NCBI GenBank assembly: GCA_017993865.1
Contig: JAGOLU010000041.1
Coordinates: 1-7,699 of the forward strand
DNA length: 7,699 bases
Reading direction: 5' to 3'
Source: Candidatus Woesebacteria bacterium
GTDB lineage: Bacteria > Patescibacteriota > Microgenomatia > UBA1406 > GWC2-37-13
Below are positions 1 through 6,080 of the stretch, one piece after another (positions within the stretch are counted from its first letter, which is position 1; every line of letters starts with the position of its first letter). The notes under the pieces are model-generated. The model was given only the letters and a program-made list of their open reading frames with translations, did not search any database and had not been told where the DNA came from. Position numbers and translations under genes: made by a program.

Positions 1-76
1 GGGTAATATTCATAAAGTATGTTTGCCAATCTGGCATAGAAGGCGCTTTCGGAACTTTGTGAGAAGAAGTTTTCAT
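1..76 (-). CDS. Probable deoxycytidylate (dCMP) deaminase, N-terminal fragment
   Basis: Only the first 25 codons are in the window; the frame is open and runs off the left edge. The visible peptide starts with a short basic tail (MKTSSHKVPKAPS) followed by MPDWQTYFMNIT. The P-x-W-x-x-YFM-x-I pattern is typical of the start of dCMP deaminases (family consensus roughly PSWDEYFMxIA), just ahead of the zinc-binding HxE and CxxC motifs, which would lie outside the window. The family converts dCMP to dUMP in the cytoplasm to feed thymidylate synthesis. The start at 76 lies 9 bases beyond the DUF4349 stop codon. There is no Shine-Dalgarno sequence, but an extended -10 box sits at the right distance for transcription to start at about 78. 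The call rests on about a dozen residues, so another cytidine-deaminase-like protein is possible. Confidence 0.62.
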   Translation of the reverse strand, partial: MKTSSHKVPKAPSMPDWQTYFMNIT

Positions 77-84
77 GCGCCGGC

Positions 85-93
85 ATTATACCA
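85..93 (-). promoter_or_regulatory. Extended -10 promoter for the deaminase gene
   Basis: On the minus strand, TGGTATAAT (93 down to 85) is a perfect extended -10 element (TGnTATAAT). It overlaps the last codons and stop codon of the DUF4349 gene. No good -35 box lies 16 to 18 bases upstream, which is usual for extended -10 promoters. Counting the last T as -7 puts +1 near 78, two bases before the ATG at 76. The transcript would therefore be almost leaderless. Confidence 0.55.
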
Positions 94-1018
94 GTTTGCG
101 CAAGAACCTCCGATAGATGAAGATGGCGATAAGCCCGACCGGAACCCAGATCACGGCAAATACCGCGAGCCATATCCCCGTTTCTGCCACAGATCGAAGT
201 GCGCGGATAAGATCACGAACTGCATTTTTAAACACTGCCTGCGCGCTCCACGACTCTTCGGGAGCATAGGGAAGCTCATATTCGTCTTTCGATACCGTGA
301 CGGTAATGAGCGAATATTGTGCAGATGCCGCCAGATATTTTTCCTGACCTTTGAGATTGTCAATTTGGTACTGAAGTTGTTGCACTTCCCGAAGCACCGC
401 CAGAGAATCTTGTACATCTGTGCTCGACTTGAGCATAATCTCGAATTTGCCTTTTGTGTCGACGAGAACACGAAGTTGTTCACCAATGTCTTGATACTGA
501 TCGGTAATGTCGGTACCCTGAATATTTTCCGAAACTACTTTAACTCCCAGTTTTTTGTATGATTCGATCACCTCACGAAGTTTGGTTGAGAGAACACGAA
601 CGGTGACGTTTGCGGTGCCATTGCCCTCGGGGTTGCTAACGCTAGTATTTACCATATATCCACCAGCCTTTTCGGCGACCGTGACCATGGCATTTGAGGC
701 TTTGCGAATATCCTTCACGACCATCGACAAATGCGCGGTCAAGCTGACCATGCGCTGAGCAGAAGGGCTGCTATTGGCAGCGGCGGGGACGTCAGACATC
801 ATCTCATATGATTGCTGAGCAGAGTCTTTCATCATCGCGCCTGGCGCTATCCCCATCGTTGATCCTCTGGCCATATTTACCGCAGTATCCATCGATGCAT
901 ATCTTCCGACCGTATACGATCCGATTATGTTGTCTTTGAGTAGAAAGAAGGCCAGAAGTAACATGAGCAGCGTTGCGAGCTTGTGTGCCTTGATCCAGGT
1001 GAGGAGTTTGTGGAGCAT
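86..1018 (-). CDS. DUF4349 membrane-anchored protein
   Basis: This 310-aa protein has a short basic N-terminus, a hydrophobic anchor at about residues 14-27, a Met/Ser/Ala-rich spacer (about 35-88), a DUF4349 core (about 88-305) and a C-terminal membrane helix (about 281-302) followed by the basic end RRFLRKLV. Core landmarks are the MVSLTAHLSMVVKDI strand, the helix with EKAGGYM, the GTANVTVRV strand, a coiled coil at about 200-228 (REVQQLQYQIDNLKGQ), and the closing segment running into the membrane helix. DUF4349 proteins are common in bacterial envelopes but their role is unknown. Many members are lipoproteins; this one contains no cysteine and so must be held by its membrane helices. The ATG at 1018 is supported by a promoter placing +1 exactly on its A. 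It is separated from the 1,133-aa gene by 67 bases and followed at once by the deaminase gene. Confidence 0.88.
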   Translation of the reverse strand: MLHKLLTWIKAHKLATLLMLLLAFFLLKDNIIGSYTVGRYASMDTAVNMARGSTMGIAPGAMMKDSAQQSYEMMSDVPAAANSSPSAQRMVSLTAHLSMVVKDIRKASNAMVTVAEKAGGYMVNTSVSNPEGNGTANVTVRVLSTKLREVIESYKKLGVKVVSENIQGTDITDQYQDIGEQLRVLVDTKGKFEIMLKSSTDVQDSLAVLREVQQLQYQIDNLKGQEKYLAASAQYSLITVTVSKDEYELPYAPEESWSAQAVFKNAVRDLIRALRSVAETGIWLAVFAVIWVPVGLIAIFIYRRFLRKLV

Positions 1019-1024
1019 ATAACA

Positions 1025-1053
1025 ATAGTACTAGATCTCAAAAGCTATTGCAA
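1025..1053 (-). promoter_or_regulatory. Promoter of the DUF4349 gene
   Basis: On the minus strand TTGCAA (1053-1048) is followed, after 17 bases, by TACTAT (1030-1025). Taking the last T as -7, +1 falls at 1018, the A of the start codon, so the transcript would be fully leaderless. No TGTCAAT-N4-ATTGACA palindrome is present here, unlike at the promoters further right. This suggests the gene is outside that regulon. Confidence 0.6.
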
Positions 1054-1085
1054 GAATTTCCGCGAATCATCAAGGGCTGCTGTGT

Positions 1086-4000
1086 CTACTTCAATAATAC
1101 CTCGGACATCGACCGTGGAAGTGCGTCTTTGGTAGCTTGGCGAACCTGCTCTTTTTCATCGTCAGTCCTCGCATTCATCATTCCTGTCTGAACTTCATAT
1201 GCTGCCTCGAGCGCCTTCTGTAACCTGACTCTCCCTTGGCTGTAGTCTCCCAGGTCGTTTGCGGCGATACGAATATCTGCTAGTAACAGTGCGATTTCTG
1301 CACTTTGTTCCTTTAATGCCTGCACATTTTCCAAGTTTGCGGTTAGTATTGACAGCACATAACCGAACCTCTCTGGTTTAATGTCTGTTCCGTATTGATA
1401 ACCTCTTGCCTCTAAGGACAGAGTATCGGTGATATTAGCAAGATCAGGTACAGCGGCGTATGCTTCGTCTACCTCAGTTAAGAGTGCGCGAAGGACATCT
1501 GCTCTGCCATCAGTTCCGTCCCTCTCAGTTGCCAATCTGAGTACAGAAACCTCATGAGGTTTATATGTTGTGGTGGGTTGGCCATAGCTCCTCTCTAAAG
1601 TCGCTATCAAGGGGCTCACATAACCAGGTTTCTGCATCCTGGTTTTCAACACCTGCTGTGCTGGGTCTTGAGTGTCAATAAGTGTTTTCTTAAGATCTGC
1701 AAGAGCACTTACTACTGCATCCACTTGAGGCACAATCCATGTATCCAGGCTTTCTCGGTAGGCTGCTAGTTTTTTGCTATCGTGGAGATCTGTGGGCGGC
1801 TCGATAAGATTTTTGTCTTTCGCTCCACCCAATGCGATAAGGATTCGATTCCGCGCGACCCCTCCATATTCCTTTCTTTTACCACCTTTTGTGAGTCCGC
1901 CATTTTCGGCGACGAATCCCTCTACTTCTGCAAGGATTTTGGAGACTTCTTTATACTGCAGGACCGCTGTGCGGGCATTTTCTACATCGCTGAGAACACC
2001 TCCCGCCTCGGACTTGGTCATCGATTCAGCAAGTGGACCGAGTGCGCGTGACATTTTGTCTACAAAACTCCAACCATATCTGTTCACACGCTCTTTGACT
2101 TCATCTGCGCTGAGTTTTAGTTTGTAGTTCCGTAGTTCCTGTACGTTGGTCACTTGAGCGAAGCTTCTACTCGGGTATCTCTCAGCTTGAGACTGGTCTG
2201 TCAGTGCATCAAATGCATCGAATGCTTGAGCCGACTCTCTCGTAGCTTTCTCCATATCTACACGCACATTGGGACGCTCGCTCTGCCCCATGCCCTTGAT
2301 GGAGTAAAACTCAATCTGACTAGAATTCACCCCACCGTTGGCAGATGGATAATAACGAGGACCCCCATCATCAAGACTTCCTGTTGTGGATCCAACTCTC
2401 TCGCCAATAGGTATTGGTTCGCTATCGGCAAAAGGACCCGTGCGCGCTGATTGACCATATGCTCCGCGTAGAGATTCGGTCTGGTTAGCAATATCCGTTA
2501 TCATCGAAACAAACTCAAGAGGGGGCGACTTTCTTGTAGCGTTACCCTTCGCGTAAGCACGACTGACCCCTTCTGTTGCTGCAAGTGTCGCATTGTGCAC
2601 GTATACGATATCTTTTGCGTCTATGCGACCATCAGAACAAAGCTTATTAATTTCTTGTATTGCTCCCCAATAGTCGCCTCTTACTCCGCCCGCAAACAAA
2701 TGTGAAACGCGCATCATGGTAGCTAGTTTAATCTGATGAGCAGAGAGACCTGCTTCTGGAGCAATTAGACGGCCAAAATCATGCTTATCCCGCATGCTTC
2801 CTATCCCACGATCCATAAGGCTTACGACCGCCTCGGCATCTTCCCAAATGGGTTGTTGTCCATCCGTACGCGATCCTAATTGAGAAAGAAGTGTCGCCAA
2901 TGCATGATAGGAGACTTCTCGCTGGGCAATTGCCTCTCGGCCTTGTTGTCTTACTATGTCGGCTTTTTCTGGACTATCGATACGTGCTTCTCGCGCGCCG
3001 AATTCCTTGTGGTCTCCCAGATAACCTGCGGCTGGACGGTCATATATTGTCTCTCGTACGTGCTGCATCCGTGCCTGGTTCTCAAACAGATTTAATTCTG
3101 TGCGTTTTTTTTCGAGCGCCGCTTTCTCACTATCGCTTAGACCCTCATTTTCTCCCAAAGTCAATGCGATGGCAATGCGATGCTGTGGTCTTTCGCTTCT
3201 CTGAGTACGCAGAATGTCTGCGAGGGTAGACTTTAATGAGGGGTTAGTCACCGCATTATATGCTCTTCGAAGGCTCAGAAGACGTGAGTTGTTGTCCTGA
3301 AGGTCGTTTCTACCAAGGGTGCCCACAGCAAAGCCCGCAAGACAAGCCTGCTTGTATGTTTCTCTATGATGTAACTTGTCGTTTTGTTTTGGTTCGTATA
3401 ATCCACTCCCACCCAATCCAGCTGCTCTACTAACCAAGGATTCTACTGAAAACATTGTCTCCATGTCGCTTGCCAAAACCCCTTGCAACACTCCGCGCTG
3501 GAGCATTGGAATGGCGTCAACCTCTGCTATTTCCGCGCGTAATCGTTCACGGATATCAGATCTTGGATCGACAACCTCTTTTGGTGTTCCAAACTCACTT
3601 GTAATGGTTACTGTTTTAGAGGTTTTTTCTGCATACAGTGCTTCTAGATTGGTAACTATGGCCGACGAGCCTGCCTCTACCAATCGTGTGGCTGCTTGCG
3701 CGACTCTAGGTTCAAATTGTCTGACAGCGTCAACTATCACATCATATTCCGAGCCTGTGACACGCATCGCCGAGCGCTCACCATTGAGAAATCGTCCTGC
3801 TAATGCAACTGCCTTGGCAGATTCAAGTTGGACATAGCGCACGAATGCTGGTGGATTATCATGCGACTTATGTTTCTCAACTGCAACATGAGGATATACA
3901 TTCTCAGAAAATTCCCTCGGGGTTTCTTTAAACGAAGCGGCTAGATCGTCATAGTAACCGTGCTCCATCATATACAATGTATTCAGCTGCGTGCCAGTAT

Positions 4001-4487
4001 TTTTCTCTTCAAGGCTTGTTGATAATGCATGGATACCCCCTTCTGTTGCGTGCGCTTGCAGGTGTGCCCTCTCGCTTGCGTCAGCTTTTAATAATTCACC
4101 CACACCCTTAGCACCCCTCTGGATCTCTCCAACGAGAACCTTTCGTAACTGGCGGATTGCGTCAAGTTGCGTCGCATGACCTCGGTGAGATTCTTCAACC
4201 TCATTTAGCGCCGCCACAAGCCCACGGTGATCGTCCACATATCTTAGTACTCTGGACATTTGTTGGGTCGCTCGACCGAGCGCTGCCTCTGCGGCAGTAT
4301 CGAACTCTGCTGTAACCTCACCTTCCTGCCCGCCGACAAGTTGTAAGTATTGCTCTCGGGTGAAACCCGCCCGTTCTGCCACCTCTTCTAAAACATCAAG
4401 GGTGGTATATGCTGGCCTTTCACCTAATGCCTGTCTCGTAGATACAAGCATTTGCTCTTTGGTTAGGGGAGATTGTTCAATGGACAT
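1086..4487 (-). CDS. Very large soluble helical protein of unknown function (1,133 aa)
   Basis: I do not recognise this protein. It is predominantly helical and rich in Ala, Glu, Arg and Leu, with no signal peptide and no membrane segment, so it is probably cytoplasmic unless exported unconventionally. It begins with a short charged helical region (LTKEQMLVSTRQAL, then GFTREQYLQLV). Long charged helical stretches follow, and a Gly/Ser/Pro-rich linker at about 680-725 divides it from a C-terminal helical half. There are only two cysteines (about 382 and 617) and no nucleotide-binding, protease or nuclease motif was found. An in-frame ATG at 4544 would add 19 residues, but that stretch is fully inside the 59-aa gene. 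I prefer 4487, whose ATG overlaps the stop of the 59-aa gene by 11 bases and suggests translational coupling. It ends with TAG. A structural or scaffold protein is possible, but this is speculation. Confidence 0.85.
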   Translation of the reverse strand: MSIEQSPLTKEQMLVSTRQALGERPAYTTLDVLEEVAERAGFTREQYLQLVGGQEGEVTAEFDTAAEAALGRATQQMSRVLRYVDDHRGLVAALNEVEESHRGHATQLDAIRQLRKVLVGEIQRGAKGVGELLKADASERAHLQAHATEGGIHALSTSLEEKNTGTQLNTLYMMEHGYYDDLAASFKETPREFSENVYPHVAVEKHKSHDNPPAFVRYVQLESAKAVALAGRFLNGERSAMRVTGSEYDVIVDAVRQFEPRVAQAATRLVEAGSSAIVTNLEALYAEKTSKTVTITSEFGTPKEVVDPRSDIRERLRAEIAEVDAIPMLQRGVLQGVLASDMETMFSVESLVSRAAGLGGSGLYEPKQNDKLHHRETYKQACLAGFAVGTLGRNDLQDNNSRLLSLRRAYNAVTNPSLKSTLADILRTQRSERPQHRIAIALTLGENEGLSDSEKAALEKKRTELNLFENQARMQHVRETIYDRPAAGYLGDHKEFGAREARIDSPEKADIVRQQGREAIAQREVSYHALATLLSQLGSRTDGQQPIWEDAEAVVSLMDRGIGSMRDKHDFGRLIAPEAGLSAHQIKLATMMRVSHLFAGGVRGDYWGAIQEINKLCSDGRIDAKDIVYVHNATLAATEGVSRAYAKGNATRKSPPLEFVSMITDIANQTESLRGAYGQSARTGPFADSEPIPIGERVGSTTGSLDDGGPRYYPSANGGVNSSQIEFYSIKGMGQSERPNVRVDMEKATRESAQAFDAFDALTDQSQAERYPSRSFAQVTNVQELRNYKLKLSADEVKERVNRYGWSFVDKMSRALGPLAESMTKSEAGGVLSDVENARTAVLQYKEVSKILAEVEGFVAENGGLTKGGKRKEYGGVARNRILIALGGAKDKNLIEPPTDLHDSKKLAAYRESLDTWIVPQVDAVVSALADLKKTLIDTQDPAQQVLKTRMQKPGYVSPLIATLERSYGQPTTTYKPHEVSVLRLATERDGTDGRADVLRALLTEVDEAYAAVPDLANITDTLSLEARGYQYGTDIKPERFGYVLSILTANLENVQALKEQSAEIALLLADIRIAANDLGDYSQGRVRLQKALEAAYEVQTGMMNARTDDEKEQVRQATKDALPRSMSEVLLK

Positions 4488-4656
4488 GTGATGGAAAAGA
4501 AGATTGAAAATGTGATTCTGCCGTTTTAAGCTCTTCTTGGGCATGTGAGAGCTCTATCTTCCCGTTTTTGAGTCTATCACGTATGTCCTTGACGGCGCTC
4601 ACTAAGCCAACATATGCTTGAATCTCATGCTTGTAATCTTTCTTGTGGGAACGCAT
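4477..4656 (-). CDS. Small helical protein (59 aa), start of the 1,133-aa gene's operon
   Basis: The 59-residue product has a basic N-terminus (MRSHKKDYKHE), then two amphipathic helical stretches with coiled-coil character (about 11-30 and 34-50), and a His-containing tail (PSHVH). There is no membrane segment and no family I recognise. A longer version starting at 4665 is possible on paper, but that ATG lies inside the predicted -10 box. The promoter puts +1 at about 4657, one base before the ATG at 4656, so I take 4656. The TGA stop overlaps the start of the large gene (ATG at 4487), so the two are probably translated in a coupled way from one transcript. It may be a partner or chaperone of the large protein; that is inferred from position only. 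Confidence 0.68.
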   Translation of the reverse strand: MRSHKKDYKHEIQAYVGLVSAVKDIRDRLKNGKIELSHAQEELKTAESHFQSSFPSHVH

Positions 4657-4663
4657 ATTAGTC

Positions 4664-4693
4664 ATAATACCAATAACGCATAAACGCTGTCAA
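4664..4693 (-). promoter_or_regulatory. Promoter of the 59-aa / 1,133-aa operon
   Basis: On the minus strand, consensus TTGACA (4693-4688) is followed after 18 bases by TATTAT (4669-4664). The -10 is preceded by TGG, giving an extended -10 (TGGTATTAT). The predicted +1 at about 4657 is one base before the ATG at 4656. This promoter decides the start of the 59-aa gene. Confidence 0.62.
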
Positions 4694-4705
4694 TGGGTGT
4701 CTACA
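4688..4705 (-). promoter_or_regulatory. Degenerate copy of the 18-bp operator-like motif
   Basis: Minus-strand TGTAGACACCCATTGACA keeps one full half-site (ATTGACA), but only 4 of 7 positions match in the other. As at the better sites, the intact half contains the -35 hexamer and lies on the promoter-proximal side. It may be a weak operator, or simply a -35 box. Confidence 0.3.
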
Positions 4706-4734
4706 TGGGGGGGTGCGGGCATGAGTGCGCGCAC
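4695..4734 (+). other. G-rich tract and GTGCGCGCAC palindrome in an intergenic gap
   Basis: Between the 225-aa stop and the 59-aa promoter, the plus strand carries GGG (4695-4697), a run of seven G (4707-4713) and GGG (4717-4719). Four G-triplets can be drawn, with loops of 9, 1 and 3, so this is a loose G-quadruplex candidate. A perfect 10-bp palindrome, GTGCGCGCAC, follows at 4725-4734. It has no loop and no T-run, so it is not an ordinary terminator. No function can be assigned. Confidence 0.3.
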
Positions 4735-4749
4735 AGTCATTTGCCGATC

Positions 4750-5427
4750 TCACGCATTCTCAACTGGAGCCTCTGATTGCACTACAGCTGTCGCCTCATC
4801 TACATTATTCCAAGTAGTTGCGATATACTCCTGTGTTTTTAGAGCAAGACCTTTCAATGCTATTAGCCCTTGCTTTGCCTTAGGGCTGCCGATCTCTTCC
4901 AATGTCGCATCTATGTTTCCACGAATGGTATTCCTCTTCTGTGCTGCACTGTCGGTTGAGAGAGCATCTTTGTCAGCCTCTTCTGTATCGGCAAGGGTCG
5001 CCTTCTGTTGGTGTAATGCTTTCGTCATCGCCTCCAAAAATGCGATGAGTTTCTTGAGTTTGTTTAATGTATCTGAAAGTTCTTTTTCGGTTTTTGATTC
5101 CCCACTGCTACCACCCCAATATGCCTCTAGCTTGTTGGAAGATAGTGTGGCTTGAAGCTCCGATGGGTTTGCAAGCACAGAATTTAAAGTGCCTAGACCA
5201 AGATCCCCAACAATGTAATCGGGATCGCCAATCTCATCAGGCGTGCTTATTGCGGCAGAGGTGTCCGCGCGCAAACTAAAGGGAGGTCGTGTTGGCACTG
5301 CTACTAAAGATTCTCTAACCTGGTTAATCAAAGTAGCGAGGTATGTTTGTCGTAAAGAATCGAGTCCGAGCTGTGCATCGAGAGCTAATCCGGGTTCAGG
5401 TGAACCAACAGTTTGTTCGTTGACCAT
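4750..5427 (-). CDS. Acidic helical protein of unknown function (225 aa)
   Basis: No family is recognised. The product has no cysteine, signal peptide or membrane segment and is probably cytoplasmic. Residues about 15-43 form a helix (LDAQLGLDSLRQTYLATLINQV). A Pro/Asp-rich stretch follows (about 44-75), with a Gly/Leu segment near 72-86 (IVGDLGLGTLNSVLA). A coiled coil lies at about 112-150 (KELSDTLNKLKKLIAFLEAM), and a further helical part at about 160-215. The style (Ala/Glu/Lys helices, few aromatics) resembles the 1,133-aa protein downstream. The start at 5427 (MVNEQ) is the first ATG after a strong promoter with a leader of about 21 bases and no Shine-Dalgarno sequence. It ends in TGA, 93 bases before the 59-aa start. 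Confidence 0.75.
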   Translation of the reverse strand: MVNEQTVGSPEPGLALDAQLGLDSLRQTYLATLINQVRESLVAVPTRPPFSLRADTSAAISTPDEIGDPDYIVGDLGLGTLNSVLANPSELQATLSSNKLEAYWGGSSGESKTEKELSDTLNKLKKLIAFLEAMTKALHQQKATLADTEEADKDALSTDSAAQKRNTIRGNIDATLEEIGSPKAKQGLIALKGLALKTQEYIATTWNNVDEATAVVQSEAPVENA

Positions 5428-5428
5428 A

Positions 5429-5442
5429 TGTTATGAATAACA
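5429..5442. promoter_or_regulatory. Inverted repeat in the leader of the 225-aa gene
   Basis: TGTTATGAATAACA has perfect 6-bp arms separated by 2 bases. It lies between the predicted transcription start (about 5448) and the ATG at 5427. It differs from the TGTCAAT family, so it could be a second regulator's site. As an RNA hairpin its 2-base loop is too tight without opening a pair. Its role is unknown. Confidence 0.35.
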
Positions 5443-5454
5443 AGTAACGCCCCC

Positions 5455-5484
5455 ATTGTAGTGCTCGGTGAGGCTAATTGTCAA
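5455..5484 (-). promoter_or_regulatory. Promoter of the 225-aa gene
   Basis: Minus-strand TTGACA (5484-5479) and TACAAT (5460-5455) are separated by 18 bases. The predicted +1 is near 5448, giving a leader of about 21 bases. This is the one well-formed promoter in the window that is clearly not leaderless. The -35 box is half of the operator-like palindrome at 5479-5496. Confidence 0.62.
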
Positions 5485-5496
5485 CGCCTATTGACG
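5479..5496. promoter_or_regulatory. Operator-like palindrome over the 225-aa gene -35 box
   Basis: The minus strand reads CGTCAATAGGCGTTGACA, identical at 16 of 18 positions to the perfect palindrome at 7020-7037, including the four central bases. The promoter-proximal half contains the -35 hexamer, so a bound protein would block RNA polymerase. It is likely a binding site for the same regulator. Confidence 0.58.
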
Positions 5497-5549
5497 GATG
5501 TAACTATCGCATCTGGAACAGGGCTTTTCCCTTATCTGGCGAGTGAAGT

Positions 5550-6029
5550 TTAATGCCCCGCTACGGCCTCATCCTCATGGAGCTTATGTCTATGATGGGC
5601 CCGAACTCCTGCCAATACTGCTCTCGGCCCAAGGACCAGAGCTTCTGTTCCGCCCACTATACCGAAACCTCCATCGACATTGCCCGTTGTAATGGAATAT
5701 ACCGTACCCACTACCGCACTAAAAAGGATAGCACTAGCGTAACGCTCAAAGGCTCTGTGGCCCGCCCACACAGATGTGCCCTCCTCAACGAGGGCATCAG
5801 CGCGAAGGCCCGTAAGGACGTCTCCTGTTATTCTAGGATTAAGCGGTGTTTTGCTTTTCGACATTCTCTCACGATCTGCGCCCGCAAGCATCTTCGCTTC
5901 CTTATATCTGCCATAATGACCTAAATCCGCCACCATCTGCGAAACGTTCCACTTGGGCGAGCCGTTTTGGGCTTCCAGTAGGTTCGGACTTTGTGGCTTA
6001 AACAGATTGCGATATTCTTTGTGATTCAT
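5550..6029 (-). CDS. Putative small membrane protein with His-rich tail (159 aa)
   Basis: No family is recognised. The N-terminal 95 residues are polar and look soluble. Hydrophobic stretches follow at about 97-113 (YASAILFSAVVGTVYSI) and about 121-142 (GFGIVGGTEALVLGPRAVLAGV), which may form a membrane hairpin, although the second is interrupted by Glu and Arg. The C-terminus (HHRHKLHEDEAVAGH) is rich in His and acidic residues and could bind a metal, or simply be a polar tail. There is no signal peptide or cysteine. The gene starts 51 bases after the lipoprotein stop with no clear promoter or Shine-Dalgarno sequence, so it is probably on the lipoprotein transcript. It ends in TAA. Confidence 0.7.
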   Translation of the reverse strand: MNHKEYRNLFKPQSPNLLEAQNGSPKWNVSQMVADLGHYGRYKEAKMLAGADRERMSKSKTPLNPRITGDVLTGLRADALVEEGTSVWAGHRAFERYASAILFSAVVGTVYSITTGNVDGGFGIVGGTEALVLGPRAVLAGVRAHHRHKLHEDEAVAGH

Positions 6030-6080
6030 AAAGAAAAAATTAAATGAATAAAATCGAAGCCTTATATCGATCCTGTTTGC

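Noticed and set aside
23..562. Plus-strand open frame of 179 codons opposite DUF4349.
   Set aside because: The opposite strand encodes a recognisable DUF4349 protein with a well-placed promoter; the plus-strand product looks random.
3171..3183. Short near-tandem repeat CAATGCGATGG / CAATGCGATGC.
   Set aside because: Two copies only, inside the large gene and encoding an ordinary alternating Ile/Ala/Leu stretch; no sign of a repeat array.
3376..3837. Plus-strand open frame of 153 codons and other plus-strand frames within 1774-5155.
   Set aside because: They lie opposite the large leftward genes, lack promoters, and their translations are Ser/Pro/Cys-rich with no recognisable domain, as expected of antisense shadows.
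5523..5535. AGGGCTTTTCCCT after the 159-aa stop as an intrinsic terminator.
   Set aside because: The stem is only four pairs and has no T-run after it. No convincing intrinsic terminator was found anywhere in the window.
6037..6042. Possible -10 (minus-strand TAATTT) giving a leaderless start for the 159-aa gene.
   Set aside because: The spacing fits, but the box matches the consensus at only 3 of 6 positions and lies in an A/T run, with no -35 at 17 or 18 bases. Co-transcription with the lipoprotein is simpler.
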